From NCBI GenBank assembly GCA_022570795.1, contig JAKUDP010000010.1, forward strand, positions 372,001-436,000: a stretch of 64,000 bases of DNA. The letters run 5' to 3'. How positions within the stretch are numbered: position 1 is the stretch's first letter; each line of letters opens with the position of its first letter. The notes beneath the pieces are model-generated. The model saw nothing but the letters and a program-made list of their open reading frames with translations, made no database searches and was not told the DNA's origin. The DNA is from Sphaerulina vaccinii. Lineage: Eukaryota > Ascomycota > Dothideomycetes > Mycosphaerellales > Mycosphaerellaceae. Below, piece by piece: positions 1 through 11,100 of this stretch. The position numbers and the translations under genes are program-made.

Positions 1-885
1 CTATTCATATCTTGCAAGAATTCGTGCAATCTTGGCCCATTGGCAAAGAACTTGTTACCTGGTTGGTACTTGGCCTTTGGATCGAAAATCTCAGCATCTG
101 GAAAGGTCTGCACTTTACTGATGAGGTTGATGACATCCATGCGAAACCCACAAGCGCCTCTGTCGAGCCAGAAGCGCAGAACATTGTGCACAGCAGCTCG
201 GACTTCTGGGTTCTCCCAATTGAGATCTGGCTGTTCTGGCGTGAAGAGGGAGAGAAAGTACTCCTGTGTCTCTTCGTCCCATGTCCATGCAGAGTTCGCC
301 TCTCCAAGGATCTGTGCCCAATTGTTTGGTGGCTGACGATTACCGTCTGAATCGTACTTCGCTGGCTTCCAGATATACCAGTCTCTATGCTTGCTTGACT
401 TTGAGGATCGAGAGTCGAGGAACCAAGCATGTTGATCAGATGTATGATTCACGACAAGGTCCATCATGAGTTTCATGCCACGTTCCTTCAATCCAGCGAT
501 GAGCTCGTCAATGTCGGCGAGCGTACCGTACTTGGGGTCCATGTCTTCGTAGTCCGCGATGTCATAGCCTGCGGGTGTCAGCGTGTTAGATGGGAATTTC
601 GACATTCACATACCCATGTCCACTTGAGGACTCTTGTACATCGGCGATGTCCATACGATGTCAACTCCAAGGTCTTTGAGGTAGTCTAGCTTGGAAGTGA
701 TGCCTCGAATATCTCCCCAGCCAGGAGTGTCTCCTTTCCCAGTGGACTTGAAAGACGCTGGGTAGATTTGGTAGACCTGTATGCCATGTCAGTATGCTGT
801 TATGGTCATGGAGACACTCGTGGTGATGCTTGTTTACCACTGCCTCTTTCCACCATTTTTGCTCATCATCCGCTGTTGCCGCCAT
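1..885 (-). CDS. GH13 alpha-glucosidase (maltase / oligo-1,6-glucosidase), 5' part only
   Basis: Exons on the minus strand are 838-885, 614-776 and 568 down to the window edge; both introns (777-837 and 569-613) have GTAAAC/GTATGT donors and CAG acceptors and keep frame. The protein opens MAATADDEQKWWKEAV and continues VYQIYPASFKSTG, the usual start of the GH13 catalytic barrel. Conserved region I (VVNHTSDQH) and the nucleophile region GFRMDVI are both readable, so the visible part is intact. No signal peptide is seen, which fits an intracellular maltase that hydrolyses alpha-1,4 or alpha-1,6 glucosides. About 185 residues of an expected 580 or so are present; the rest lies beyond base 1. A miniature transposon sits about 130 bp upstream of the start codon and may affect the promoter. 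Exact substrate cannot be told from this fragment. Confidence 0.92.
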
Positions 886-1017
886 GGTGGCGTTTGTGAT
901 CTATTGTTATTGTGAAGAGTTTCGAGGTATAGCTGTATCAGATACAAAGAACCTCGAAGTTGAGTTGACCAGGAAGGTGTCCGACAAAAGCCCCGTGCTG
1001 ATCTCACATGAATATTA

Positions 1018-1348
1018 CGATATGCAGAATGGCGTGCCATAGCCGGAGCTCTGCGACAGGATTTCTGAAGGTGGATCTTGCGTGCAAGTGTAAGAACAGT
1101 AGGCGTATTCTCCGTACGCACTAAGCAGGGGTGAACGTCGAGGACGAACGTCAAATTCTTGACGGCGGCAACGACATCCTGCTTCTAGTATTCCTCGCAC
1201 GAAGAAGCGGACAGTCTCCTTAGATTCCTACGATCTTGATGCGTGTTTACATCTAAGTATCGTTGTCAATCGCTATACATAATATCTTGTTGCCAGCCGA
1301 AGAATTCTGGCGGACCTGCCGGGCTATGGCACGCCATTCTGCATATCG
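1018..1348. mobile_element. 331-bp MITE-like element with 27-bp perfect terminal inverted repeats
   Basis: The segment 1018-1044 is exactly repeated in inverted orientation at 1322-1348 (starts CGATATGCAG, ends GCCATAGCC). Each end is bordered by TA (1016-1017 and 1349-1350), a TA target duplication as made by Tc1/mariner/pogo-type elements. The interior has no credible ORF, so this is a non-autonomous element. The core GCAGAATGGCGTGC of the repeat is shared with the 4.5-kb element at 54977-59489. Base composition is normal; there is no RIP signature, perhaps because the element is short. Confidence 0.85.
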
Positions 1349-1392
1349 TAGTAGCCAGCAGGCGCCTGAATGGCAATCGAGGTCGAGAGCTC

Positions 1393-1926
1393 CTACATTT
1401 TGGCTCCACTAGAGGCGAGTGGGCAAGTGCATCTGCAGCTTCCTAACGCCTCTGACATGAGAGTGACATGTGGCTCTTCGAGAAGAGCTCTCGCGACTTC
1501 ACCCGTCCATTTACTGTTCGATGGTGTAGGCATTTGATAGAGGGTGTCATCACTTGCACCGGCAGATTCGTTGTGCGGAGAGCTGGCCAGTGCGGGTGAG
1601 GTGGGATGTTGGAGATTTCCACCAGGATCATCTTCCTTTCGATCCACAACCTTCTGTTTTGCCAGAGCAGCATAGTATCCGTATCTATGCCTTTTTAGAT
1701 GGCAGATGTGGCATTGTCGCACGAGCCAGTGAAGAAGAATAGCTGGGCACCAACCCCACGAAACACGTACAGTCTCGTACCGACTTCTACAGACTGACCT
1801 ACCACCAATGCATCTAAGACGATACACAAATGGGACATCGTGGCAGAGTTGAGACCTAGCGGTGCGTTGGTGGAGTGGAAAAGATTGGCATATTCGGCAA
1901 GAGGAAGAGGAGGATCGACAGATCAA
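1393..1926 (-). CDS. Doubtful ORF (177 codons)
   Basis: This minus-strand open frame ends about 45 bp from the miniature element. The C-terminal part (from about 1690 down) has protein-like composition, with hydrophilic Ser/Pro/Asn-rich sequence, while the N-terminal part looks random, so any true gene here would need an intron near 1690-1750. Another short frame begins with an ATG at 1838 and reads a hydrophobic stretch. I recognise no family and could not find a splice model that joins the two frames. It may be the 3' exon of a small gene or simply spacer between the maltase and the next gene. Confidence 0.22.
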   Translation of the reverse strand: MICRSSSSSCRICQSFPLHQRTARSQLCHDVPFVYRLRCIGGRSVCRSRYETVRVSWGWCPAILLHWLVRQCHICHLKRHRYGYYAALAKQKVVDRKEDDPGGNLQHPTSPALASSPHNESAGASDDTLYQMPTPSNSKWTGEVARALLEEPHVTLMSEALGSCRCTCPLASSGAKM

Positions 1927-2007
1927 TTTTGGGGAAAGAAGAATACCTTGTTGTGGCTATCAGACACAGTCCTATGCTGACAAACTGGCCCGCCATGATA
2001 TTGGTCT

Positions 2008-3893
2008 CTACCTGGCTGTCATTGCCAACTCTTCCCTAGCCTCAGCTATCTCAGCCTTAGAGGGCATGTTCACAATCATTAAATATAGCACATCCTCCTT
2101 CATGATTCTCTTGACAGCACCTAGTGGTCCACCTTTCCTGTTCCTGCGACCTCTAGGTCCACCACGATACTGCTGCTGCACAGACAATGACGAGGAACCT
2201 TCGCCCGCAGCGACATCGACATCGCGACGACGATCGCCTTGCATGCCGAGTCGAGAATATAACTCTTCGTGGTAAGCGCTTCCATATCTTCTTCGAGCTC
2301 TGGGTTCTCGTCCACGACCAACCCTCCGCTCGTCGCGTGATAAGGCCCTCTCCATTTTGTGAGCACGCTTGTCCATACGAGGTGTCAATTTGCCTCCAGA
2401 GACCAATGCGATCAACCCACCAGAGTGCATGGGATGATTAGGATCTGCGATAGATGTCTTGAAGCTGCGTTGCTGTTCTGGAATCGTGAGAGAGGAGTTG
2501 GGATCCTGGTATGCCTGTTCACACACATCGTAAGTGAGCTGGTCATGATGAGTGAAGAGGAGCTTGATACTTACGTAGTCCATTTGAGCTCGTCGATCGA
2601 GATAGTCTGCGAGGAACTTCTTTGCATCCTTGGTCTTATCCTTGAACGTCTCCGGGCCTGCTTGGGCGACTTTGTTGTCGATGTCTGGGAATATCAAAGG
2701 CGCTGATTCGGGAAGCATCATGGTTCCCCTTGTTGATCCACTAGCCAGTCTCAGGTTCTTCATGCGGTCGCCCATACTTTTGCTTGTAGAGTCGTCGGAT
2801 GTTGTGCGAGTATACTTGGCTATTGTCTGGTTCGTAGTAACATCCACTCTTTCTGCTCGGATGAGGTTTGCCAGTCCGGCTATTCCTATAGTAGAAAGTC
2901 AAGGTAAGTAGGTATTCTTCAACTGGAGGGCTACATCGACGAGATCTGTCTCTGAGCTTGTTGACGCAATGGGTATCAATGCAGTCATATTAGGAGAACA
3001 AATGTCTTCGAGCGGGTGATACACATACCTGTTGAGGACTGTTGCACCTCGGCATCCGATTTATATTTGACAATCATGCAGTAGAGACCTGCAGGCTTGA
3101 ATAGCTCTTCGTTGATACAGTCCAGAAAGTTGTTCGTTCGGGCTCTGGACTGCACTTCAGCGCCGACTCCCGCAGCGATCTGTGCAGCAGTGCAGACAGC
3201 CATCGCTATCACCGATGGCGCGAGACCGGCAATCGCTGCAGAAATTTGTATGATAGGAAACACTGGCGAGGCCTGCGATGACTTATGGAAGTTCTTCAGA
3301 AACTTGAGGAAGACTTCTTGGCTGATACCACAATCGGCCAGAACAGGACTGTAAGCTCTAATGAATCCTCTGGCCTTCTTGCGCGGGCGTCGTTGCGGAA
3401 GTATCACAGGGCAAGGTAGCTGTGGCTTTGGTGTGTTTGGTAGACGTGGAGGCTGGCTATCACTCATGACTTCACGCACAAGCTCCTCAACGGTTTGGTA
3501 GTCCAGCTCGGACTCTTCGTAAGTGGGCAGGCCTTTGGTATCAGATGGACTGAGTGCTTCGTCCAGCTCGAGCAACTCTTCGTCGTCTTCGATAGACTGG
3601 TAATCTGAATCGGAATCCTCTTCCTCGGAGGAAATTTCGCCTTTCTTCTCGTCTGATGTTGCAGGTGGTCCTGACTCCAGCGTTCTTGATGTGGGCGCTA
3701 GTACTGCTGCATATTCTGGAAGTAGATCTGACTCTTCATTCTGATCCTGGGCAACAGGCGCAGGAGCAGCCCGATCATGTTGCTCAGTGCTCTCGTCAGC
3801 AGCAGCGCGAGCTTGTTTCTGTTCTTTGCGATGTTCTCGATATTCAGCTCCCATTGCCACTCCCTTGGCGACAAGTCCGAATAGTCCTGACAT
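2008..3893 (-). CDS. Conserved fungal protein of unknown function, membrane-associated segment
   Basis: Three exons (3029-3893, 2575-2885, 2008-2514) joined by introns 2886-3028 and 2515-2574, all phases agreeing, give 560 residues. The first third is acidic and low-complexity (Glu/Ser/Asp tracts, residues about 30-130). A conserved block follows, GFIRAYSPVLADCG, then a long hydrophobic stretch rich in Ala/Ile/Val (about residues 205-240) and the motif EELFKPAGLYCMIVKY. The C-terminus is basic (RGGPRGRRNRKGG) and ends with EDVLYLMIVNMPS. This block order resembles a family of hypothetical proteins I have seen in many Pezizomycotina, but I know no assigned function. It shares a 373-bp upstream region with MED8, transcribed in the other direction. 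Confidence 0.82.
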
Positions 3894-4266
3894 AGCGACC
3901 GTGACAACGTTGTCTTGCTGGAGCGGAGGATGATGTGCCTGAGTAGAAATGGCGTTGGACAGACAAAGAGCTGAATGGCCTTACCAGTGGACTATATAGA
4001 TGACTGCCGTTCGAGCCGGTGTGCTACAGCCTGCGCATTGCATCCACGTTTCGCGGCGTCCGAGACACGCAGCGGCCGTAGTGAGCTCTCTCAGCTGGGG
4101 CTCAGCCTCGCGTGTGGTTGCAGCGAGGAGTGAGCAGGATGCGCGAATGCTTGTCGAAGCTTGTTGACGCGCGAAGCTAGCCATATTGAGTCTCCTTCAC
4201 GCCAGGCGCCAACATAACAACAGCATCTCCATCATCGCCATCATATCATCGTCTCGGCCGATAGCA
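3894..4266. promoter_or_regulatory. Divergent intergenic region between the unknown gene and MED8
   Basis: A 373-bp spacer between two divergent start codons must hold both promoters. No TATA box is evident. An upstream in-frame ATG at 4186 could extend MED8 by 27 residues, but that stretch is not conserved-looking, so ATG 4267 is preferred. Confidence 0.5.
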
Positions 4267-5059
4267 ATGGCGAACACATTGCCGCAGGATCACATCAAGG
4301 CCATCGACCAGCTGCGGCTGCGCCTCTCGGGCTTGTCGACGTCAATCGGCCTGCTGCTCCAGGAACTGCAGAACCCCAAGAATGATCCACTGCTTGCATG
4401 GTACTTATATTTATAGCTCATCTCCAGTCTCTTCGTGATCGCTAAGGTAAGTGGATAGGCCAGAGCTGCAGAAAGCGTCAAGCACCCTCGGAACGAACCT
4501 GGACGGAGTCGCCAGTGCGCTGAATGGACAGCGCCAGCTCTTCACGTCTCTGCACGTGTACCCACTGCCAAACTTCCCAGGCCACACGCAAGAGGGACTG
4601 TTGCAGCAGCTAGTGCGTAAGAAGCTCGATGTGAAAGCTGAAGACTGGATCGAGGAAAGCGTAGGCATTCGTCGAGAGCAGGAGAGCAATGATGGGGCAG
4701 GAGCTTTGAAACAAGAGGACATGCAAGACTTGTGGTCTTCGGCGAAGGAGCTGCATGGGGAGGTCCTCAGCAAGATCATTGACAACCCTGGGTGGGACGA
4801 CTACTACACGATTCAGGAGCGAAAGGAGGGCGTAGAGAAGGTGAAGACAGGCCTGAAGCGCGACCTAGACGAGGACGACGACAGTGAAGACGAAGAAGGG
4901 CAAGGTGAAGACGGGTTAGCCAAAGTGGACAGGATGGATACGAGCAATGTGAAGCCAGAAGAAGTGGAGGCTCCTGCGGCAAACGGACTGAACATCAATC
5001 TGCCTCCCCTGCCGCTCGACAGCATGCTCAAGTACGCTCACGGACAGGATGTGCCATGA
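4267..5059 (+). CDS. MED8: Mediator of RNA polymerase II transcription subunit 8
   Basis: Exons 4267-4400 and 4459-5059 give 244 residues; the 58-bp intron splits a Trp codon and restores the family motif AWPELQKA. The MED8 signature follows: a leucine-rich helical N-terminus (LRLRLSGLSTSIGLLLQEL) and VYPLPNFPGHTQEGLLQQL then RKKLDVKAEDWIEE. MED8 belongs to the Mediator head module, where its N-terminal helices contact MED6/MED17 and its C-terminal helix binds MED18-MED20. The tail from about residue 180 is acidic (Asp/Glu runs) and ends LDSMLKYAHGQDVP, the likely MED18-docking helix. The length is normal for a fungal MED8. Confidence 0.92.
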
Positions 5060-5559
5060 TAAAGCAGCGCCAGTTCTTCTCCATATGAGCTCAGAGGCTT
5101 TCAGAAGCAGTGAGGGAGGGCACGTCCGGCATACACCAACAGTGGCATCTACATGAAGGTTTGGCCGGGAAATACTGCTTGCGTTTCCCTTCACTTTCAT
5201 CAATTTTCGCATGCAGTTGCGAATGACTCCGCGACAGCACGCAACTGTTCCCGTAAGAGCTTGGGTTCTCAGTGCAGTGAAGCAGGGTGATCAGGTGCCT
5301 TCGATTCCCAGGCCCGTGCTCGAAATTCCGCCTCGTTCACCTTCACTCTCATCCACTTTCACGTGCGAACGCGGCACATCCCGCAATATCCACTTACCAG
5401 CCCTCTCCTCGCCACTGTATAAAAGCCTTCTCCCACCATTGCACTCCTGTTTCTCTTCTTGACATACCAACACACCCTCCTCACCAACATACCAGAGTTA
5501 CATGGGCGGGACCCGACTACTGACAATCATTTCAACACTCAGGACACGTCAATCACGGC
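5060..5559. promoter_or_regulatory. Intergenic region and promoter of the F-box-like gene
   Basis: Five hundred bases separate MED8 from the next start codon. A consensus TATA box (TATAAAA) lies at 5418-5424, about 140 bp upstream of ATG 5560, followed by a C/T-rich stretch typical of fungal transcription starts. Nothing else was recognised. Confidence 0.6.
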
Positions 5560-7029
5560 ATGAAGTACGGAGTTTCGTGGGCCATGATGCAGAAGATCCA
5601 TTCTTTGCCGTTCACGGTAGATTCGAGATTCAGAGTCAAGCACTTTGGCAAGTTGGAAAGATGCAAGGCCGACATCATACTCCAGTTCATCGAGCGCGAC
5701 ATTTCGAACTTCAACATCCGCAACATCGAACAGGAAGACATACACTTTATCGTCAGCCCAGCTAAGGACGCGTCGAGTGTGTACGACGAGAAGTGCAACC
5801 ATATCGGAAGCACTAGCTACACCTTTGAGAAGTGGAGTTCTGAGTCTGAGCCTGAGCAGTTCGCCGTCGACATCAATAGCGAGTTCAAGACTACACTTCA
5901 CCAAGAGATTGAGGGCCAAGAGACTCGAATGCTCGGATTATTCGAATGGCTTCAAACCCAGGCCGAGTCCGAGGTCATTGTGTGGGACGATGCACGAGAG
6001 CAGGCCGCCATCGTTCGCCGACGTAAGCTTAACAAGAACCAGTGGCACAACTGGGTCCGGCTCGCAAAGACCAAGAATATGAAGTTCAGGCTCCTTGACC
6101 TTCCTGCCGAATTGCGATTGGAAATTTACGACCTTGCTCTCGGTGGCAGACAAGGCCCAGACCACAGCAAGAACAGTGCCTCCCGATACGCACGACTAGG
6201 AAAGCACGAGCGATGGTTCGGCTCCCGAGTTGCATACGAGCAACCTACCGTACGCTGCCTCTTGCGTCTCAATCGCCAGATTTACAGTGAAGCTAGTGAC
6301 TTCCTCTTCGAAACCACAACCTTCCGTGTCTCCCACAAATCGGGCCTCCTTGAGCTGCTTCGCAAGAAGGAACTGGCAAAGAACATCAGACGCCTCGAAC
6401 TTTCGCTTACACACGAAGAGTACCTCAAGATCTTTCAAGCCGAGGCGTGCAGACAGCCTCTCTGCAACTGCTCTGTGAGATCGCACTACCGATCCAGAGA
6501 AATCAGCCCCGCTATAGCCAAGGTCATCCACAGCATGAATCTGGATCATCTTACGATCGAGATCGACGAGCCACATGAGGACTACTCGTTCATGCACAAC
6601 TCCGCGGCGCCGACGATCCCTTGCCAAAAGCTCGCGATCGATCTCATTCTCGAGAGCATACTTCCATGGATTGCAGGCAACGCAGTTACGATCAAAGGTT
6701 CCGTTAAGACCAAGCAGAAAATCAACTTCGAAGCGAAGTCCGCAGAGCTCAGAAAGCCTTTCCTTAAGTGGCGCGAAGCGACATCTCTGCTCTTCAAGGA
6801 CGCTGCGACGGTTGCGAATTATGCCGAGGACAATGCGGAGGAGGATGGAGGAGTTCGGCTTGATGCTACTGGCGAGGAGACTTCAATAGAGCGTAGGGAA
6901 GCTGAGAAGGGCAGGGAAACTGAAAAGGGCGAGGAAACTGAGAAGGGTCAGAAAGACGAGGCTGTCTTCCCACAGCAGTGTGAGTGCAAGGTCAATTGCT
7001 CTCCAGCGACGTGGAGTGCGGACAACTAG
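5560..7029 (+). CDS. F-box-like (2EXR-type) protein, unknown target
   Basis: A single exon encodes 489 residues. The recognisable element is FRLLDLPAELRLEIYDLAL near residue 177, the short F-box-like helix pair found in many fungal proteins with leucine-rich or 2EXR-type C-terminal regions, followed by CLLRLNRQIYSEASDFLFE, the second conserved block of that family. Such proteins are thought to be substrate adaptors of SCF ubiquitin ligases or distant relatives, but the target is unknown. The N-terminal 170 residues match nothing I recognise. The C-terminus carries a short imperfect repeat of the type EKGRETEKGEETEKG (about 6900-6950), likely disordered. It has a TATA-box promoter, unlike its neighbours. 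Confidence 0.8.
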   Translation: MKYGVSWAMMQKIHSLPFTVDSRFRVKHFGKLERCKADIILQFIERDISNFNIRNIEQEDIHFIVSPAKDASSVYDEKCNHIGSTSYTFEKWSSESEPEQFAVDINSEFKTTLHQEIEGQETRMLGLFEWLQTQAESEVIVWDDAREQAAIVRRRKLNKNQWHNWVRLAKTKNMKFRLLDLPAELRLEIYDLALGGRQGPDHSKNSASRYARLGKHERWFGSRVAYEQPTVRCLLRLNRQIYSEASDFLFETTTFRVSHKSGLLELLRKKELAKNIRRLELSLTHEEYLKIFQAEACRQPLCNCSVRSHYRSREISPAIAKVIHSMNLDHLTIEIDEPHEDYSFMHNSAAPTIPCQKLAIDLILESILPWIAGNAVTIKGSVKTKQKINFEAKSAELRKPFLKWREATSLLFKDAATVANYAEDNAEEDGGVRLDATGEETSIERREAEKGRETEKGEETEKGQKDEAVFPQQCECKVNCSPATWSADN

Positions 7030-8101
7030 GGGAGGTTCATTGGTTGAGGCGGGAGGGGACGCTGGCTTGGAGATCATGGGCTGGTCGCATGGTTTTCTAG
7101 GCGGCGATACGGGGTACAGGAGAGTCCTACTGCGGTTTTGGGCTGGAACGGTGTCACATACTACGAGCGGTCTGGTTAATTTCTTGGAGTTCTTGGGGGC
7201 CGGTGCAAGGTCATGCACTCACTACTAGGATACGATCGACGCGTAGAGCGGCTTGTATTGTGGTGCGAAGGCTAGAGTGCACTACTACTGAGTTGGTTGG
7301 AAGGGTCCCTACGGAACGGTCTTGGTTATAAGCATCTCAAGTCTATCGTGGCAGAGGGCGACTACTCACCTAAGGCGCCAGAGTAGATATCACGGGCACG
7401 ACTGGCTGGACTCACTCGATGATAAAAGCGACTGCGGTCAAATTTGAGCTTGACAAGAGCACAGGATTTTACACTCAGCTAACAGTCGATAAAGAAGAGC
7501 AGCTGTAATGTACATCTCGGGCAAAGTCCTGTTTCCGGTCACTGCCTTGTCTTCTAACCTCGAGATGACTTCGATATATGGCCGTGCTCCATCATCCCAT
7601 CACTTTCGTGATCTATTCTTCGCGACTGCCTTAGGTTGGCTCAGAATTCGGCTTTCACAAGTCAATGAAGTCCTTTACCTGCCAGAATGTACACGAGACT
7701 GAAAGGCTCGAGCCTTCATGCATCTCTCACGCACTTATACGGTGTTCTCGCACTGGCTATGCAACGCGATCTGCCATGATGTTCGCAAAGTCCCAAGGGA
7801 TTCTTTGCCATCCCGCTTACCAGCCACAGTGCTACACCACTTACAAGAATGGCTGAAGCTCGACCTCAATGCTATCAAACAAGACGACTTTCCATCTGGA
7901 TGAATCTCATTTTGGAGCGGGACTGTTGAACAAATCGGCTCCAACTTAGATCGACGAATCGGCGCTTCTATCCTGGACGTATCCAACCATGGCACACTAA
8001 GAAAGTCGAAGCAGTGAACGACACCAGAAGACAGCAACATAGTAGTTGCAGCGGACGTGATCTGACAATGTTGCTCGGCCTATGGCCCGCTCATCATCGA
8101 T
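7030..8101. other. Intergenic, no gene seen
   Basis: About 1.07 kb holds only short overlapping frames without recognisable motifs. It contains the 3' region of the F-box-like gene and the promoter of the ankyrin gene. No repeats or RNA genes were recognised. Confidence 0.5.
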
Positions 8102-11100
8102 ATGCCCAGAAGACCTGTCAGCCTCCAAAGCGGTGACAGTACCAATTTGAGACCCGAACCGCGACTACTCAAGGCCGTGGAGAAGAACGATGTATTACAA
8201 GTCCAGGAAGTGATTGAAGATGTTCAGAAGGAACGTAACTTTGGCACCAAGCTATTATCAGTCGGCCTTGTTCGTGCCTGTGACAAGGGCCATGTCGATA
8301 TAGCCCGATATCTACTGATTCGCGGAGCCGATCCCGACTACGCGACTGGCAATAAACCTCCAGCACTACTGAGGGCTGCCGAACATGGACAAGCAGAACT
8401 GGTAGAGGTCTTGATTGATCATCGTGCGAACCTGGAAGCGATGGACAAGAAAGGCCGCACTGCTCTCATGACTGCAGCTTGGAAAGGTCATAAGACAATC
8501 GTCGAACTTCTGGTATCTCGTGGAGCTCATGTGGATACTCACGATCTGAGACGACGGAATGTTTTACACAACATCGCAGCAGATCAAGGCGACAAGAAGC
8601 ACTTTGCGAACCCATCAGATCGGCCGAAACGGAAATGCGGCATGGACATTGTGCAGTATCTTCTTCAAGCTGGAGTCAATATCGATGCCGAAGATGAGCT
8701 TGGCCGCACAGCTGTTCATTGGGCCTGTGTCACGGACAACGAAGACCTGCTCAAGATACTTCTTACCACTCGGTTCGGTGGTGCTTCTCCCCAGGCTAGA
8801 GTTAATGCTACAGACACGCGTATGAAGACTCCACTACAGCTGGCAGCGACGCACAACCGCGAAAGGCTCACTCGTATCTTGATTGAGCATGGAGCTGATG
8901 TTTTTTCAAAGTCTGATGGCGACTGGACGGCTTTGCACAATGCTTGCCAGTCCGGTTCCGAAGCTCTCGTCCGAATGCTGGTGGTTGTGGGCGCAGATGT
9001 CAACGGTCAGCTCTTGAATGGTCGGACGCCACTGCATGTTGCTGCAGAGTTTGGCAATACGGATGCTGCTGAGTGCCTGCTGGAGACCTCTGGAATTAGA
9101 AGATCCGTCAAGGATCGCTTCGGCAACACTCCATTGCTGATCGCGGCACAAAAGGGCAAGATGGAGATCGTCGAAATGCTCGCACCCTGGAACCACGTCC
9201 ATGACTTGTCTACTGATGAGATCGAGGCAGCGCAGCAGTTCAATGCAACAATAGTTGACTTCGACGACAAAGATTTCAATCGAGTGCAGCGAAGGTCTGT
9301 GTATGAGCTGCTGTATGCTCGCGATATTAGAGACGCCTCAAAACACTCTATCTCCACGCTTCCAGCGAACACAAAAGCTACACAATTCCGTTGGATCCAC
9401 CTTCCAGCCAACAACATAAGTTGGTGCGATGCGCTTCTCACAAAACGCTTCATCGAAGAAGGAGCCACTGACGTCGAGGGTTACAAGTCTCTAGAATCTG
9501 CGTTCTGGAATCAGCACAGAGGCCAGCAGCACCATTCGCGTTTCATGCGTCCGATGTGTCAAGTTGTCCAGCGATTGGAAGCAGAACTTGAACATCATGC
9601 ACCGCCTGCGGTCATCGTGGAAGAACCTGGTAGTCTTTCTCCTATTCCAGGCACTCCTACGAAGCATAAGAGCAGCGACAAACTTGACAGGCTGATGGCT
9701 ATGAAGAGCGACGAGTCTGATACCATTGCCGGCGCCGAGAATGCCAGACCGAAGTCCAAGCATGGCAAACCTCATCGACAGAGCACCACGGACACCAACT
9801 CCACCATGGCCGCCTCGGACGGATCGATCGGGACGAAGCTGAACGGTCAGTCTGGAAAGCCGCAAGTCAAACGCCAAGAGACGACATCCACGGTAGCTAC
9901 TTCGTCAACGAACGCAAACAAGAAGACTACGAAGCCTGCACATACAGGCGGAAAGTCTTCCAAGGAGCCACGCAAGCCAACGGCAAGGCAGTCAACCAAG
10001 AGCAGTTCGGGTGCCTCGCCTTCCAGGAGACTGCAAAGCTCGCGCAGCATATTCATGTTCATGCCCTACCTCCACTTCGAGACCGATCGCCGTCGCCGCG
10101 AAATGCAGATGGCGATGGACAATCCTCAGAGACACACAATCGCTGCTGTAGCCGACGAAGTGCTAATTCGTGCGCATTTGAGCAAGTCTGCCTCCTTCTT
10201 GCATGTGCGACGAACGCTAGATCAATTCTTCTATCACAACATCGATACAACTGTACGCGATTGTGATCAAGTGGTGTTTCGATTTCAGGAGAAGCACCAC
10301 AAGAATCAAGAAGGGGGCCCAAAGATCTTCATGGTGGACCAGCTATGGCTCTGGATTCTCGGCAAGGACTTGGTAGTGACTAGCTTTCCGCAGCGATGGC
10401 GGCAACCAAGAAATGATCCTCTCAATGTCCTTGAGGGTATCATTGAAGAGATCAACTCGAAGACAAGAGAGCCAGTTCAAGATGTATATGAGCTTGCCAT
10501 GACGATCGCTGGGCGATGCTTCGGGACGTTTGACCGCCATCGCAAAGGTGATGACGAGTTTCAGTTTCTCGACATGTTCGAAAGCTCAATCGGCGCCGCT
10601 ATGGATAACGAAGCCTCGCTCTTCCAAGGCTTCTCTAAAGCCAGTCGTCAAGCCTCAGACTGGTTGCAAAGTCATCAGAAACCCAACAGATTCTCCAAAC
10701 ACCTGGAAGCCGACTCGAAAGCATATGAACACAAGCTCAAGAAGCATCCTGACAGATTCGACGATGTAGATCCGAACGATACGAATCCTGCCTTCATCAA
10801 TCAGTTGCTGGATGTAGGTGCCGAGACCGATCTGCTTGCCGAGATCAAGGACATCCGAGACGAGCTTGATATCATCCGTATGGTCCTCGATCACCAAAAA
10901 CATCTCATGCCAGAACTTAAAGACGCTGTCAAAGGTATCTACCAAACAGAACGCTCGCACGGCAGAGTGCGGAAATGCGAAAAAGTCTTTGATGAGCAGG
11001 AGAAGACGATCTCTAACCCTATCAAAGACATCAATCGCATGGAAGTTCAAGCCAACCGGGTGTACGAAAGCATTCGATCTCTGCTCGACCTGAAGCAGAA

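Noticed and set aside
4401..4458. Two tiny introns (16 and 12 bp) in MED8 instead of one
   Set aside because: They would be far below workable intron size; one 58-bp intron restores the family motif AWPELQK.
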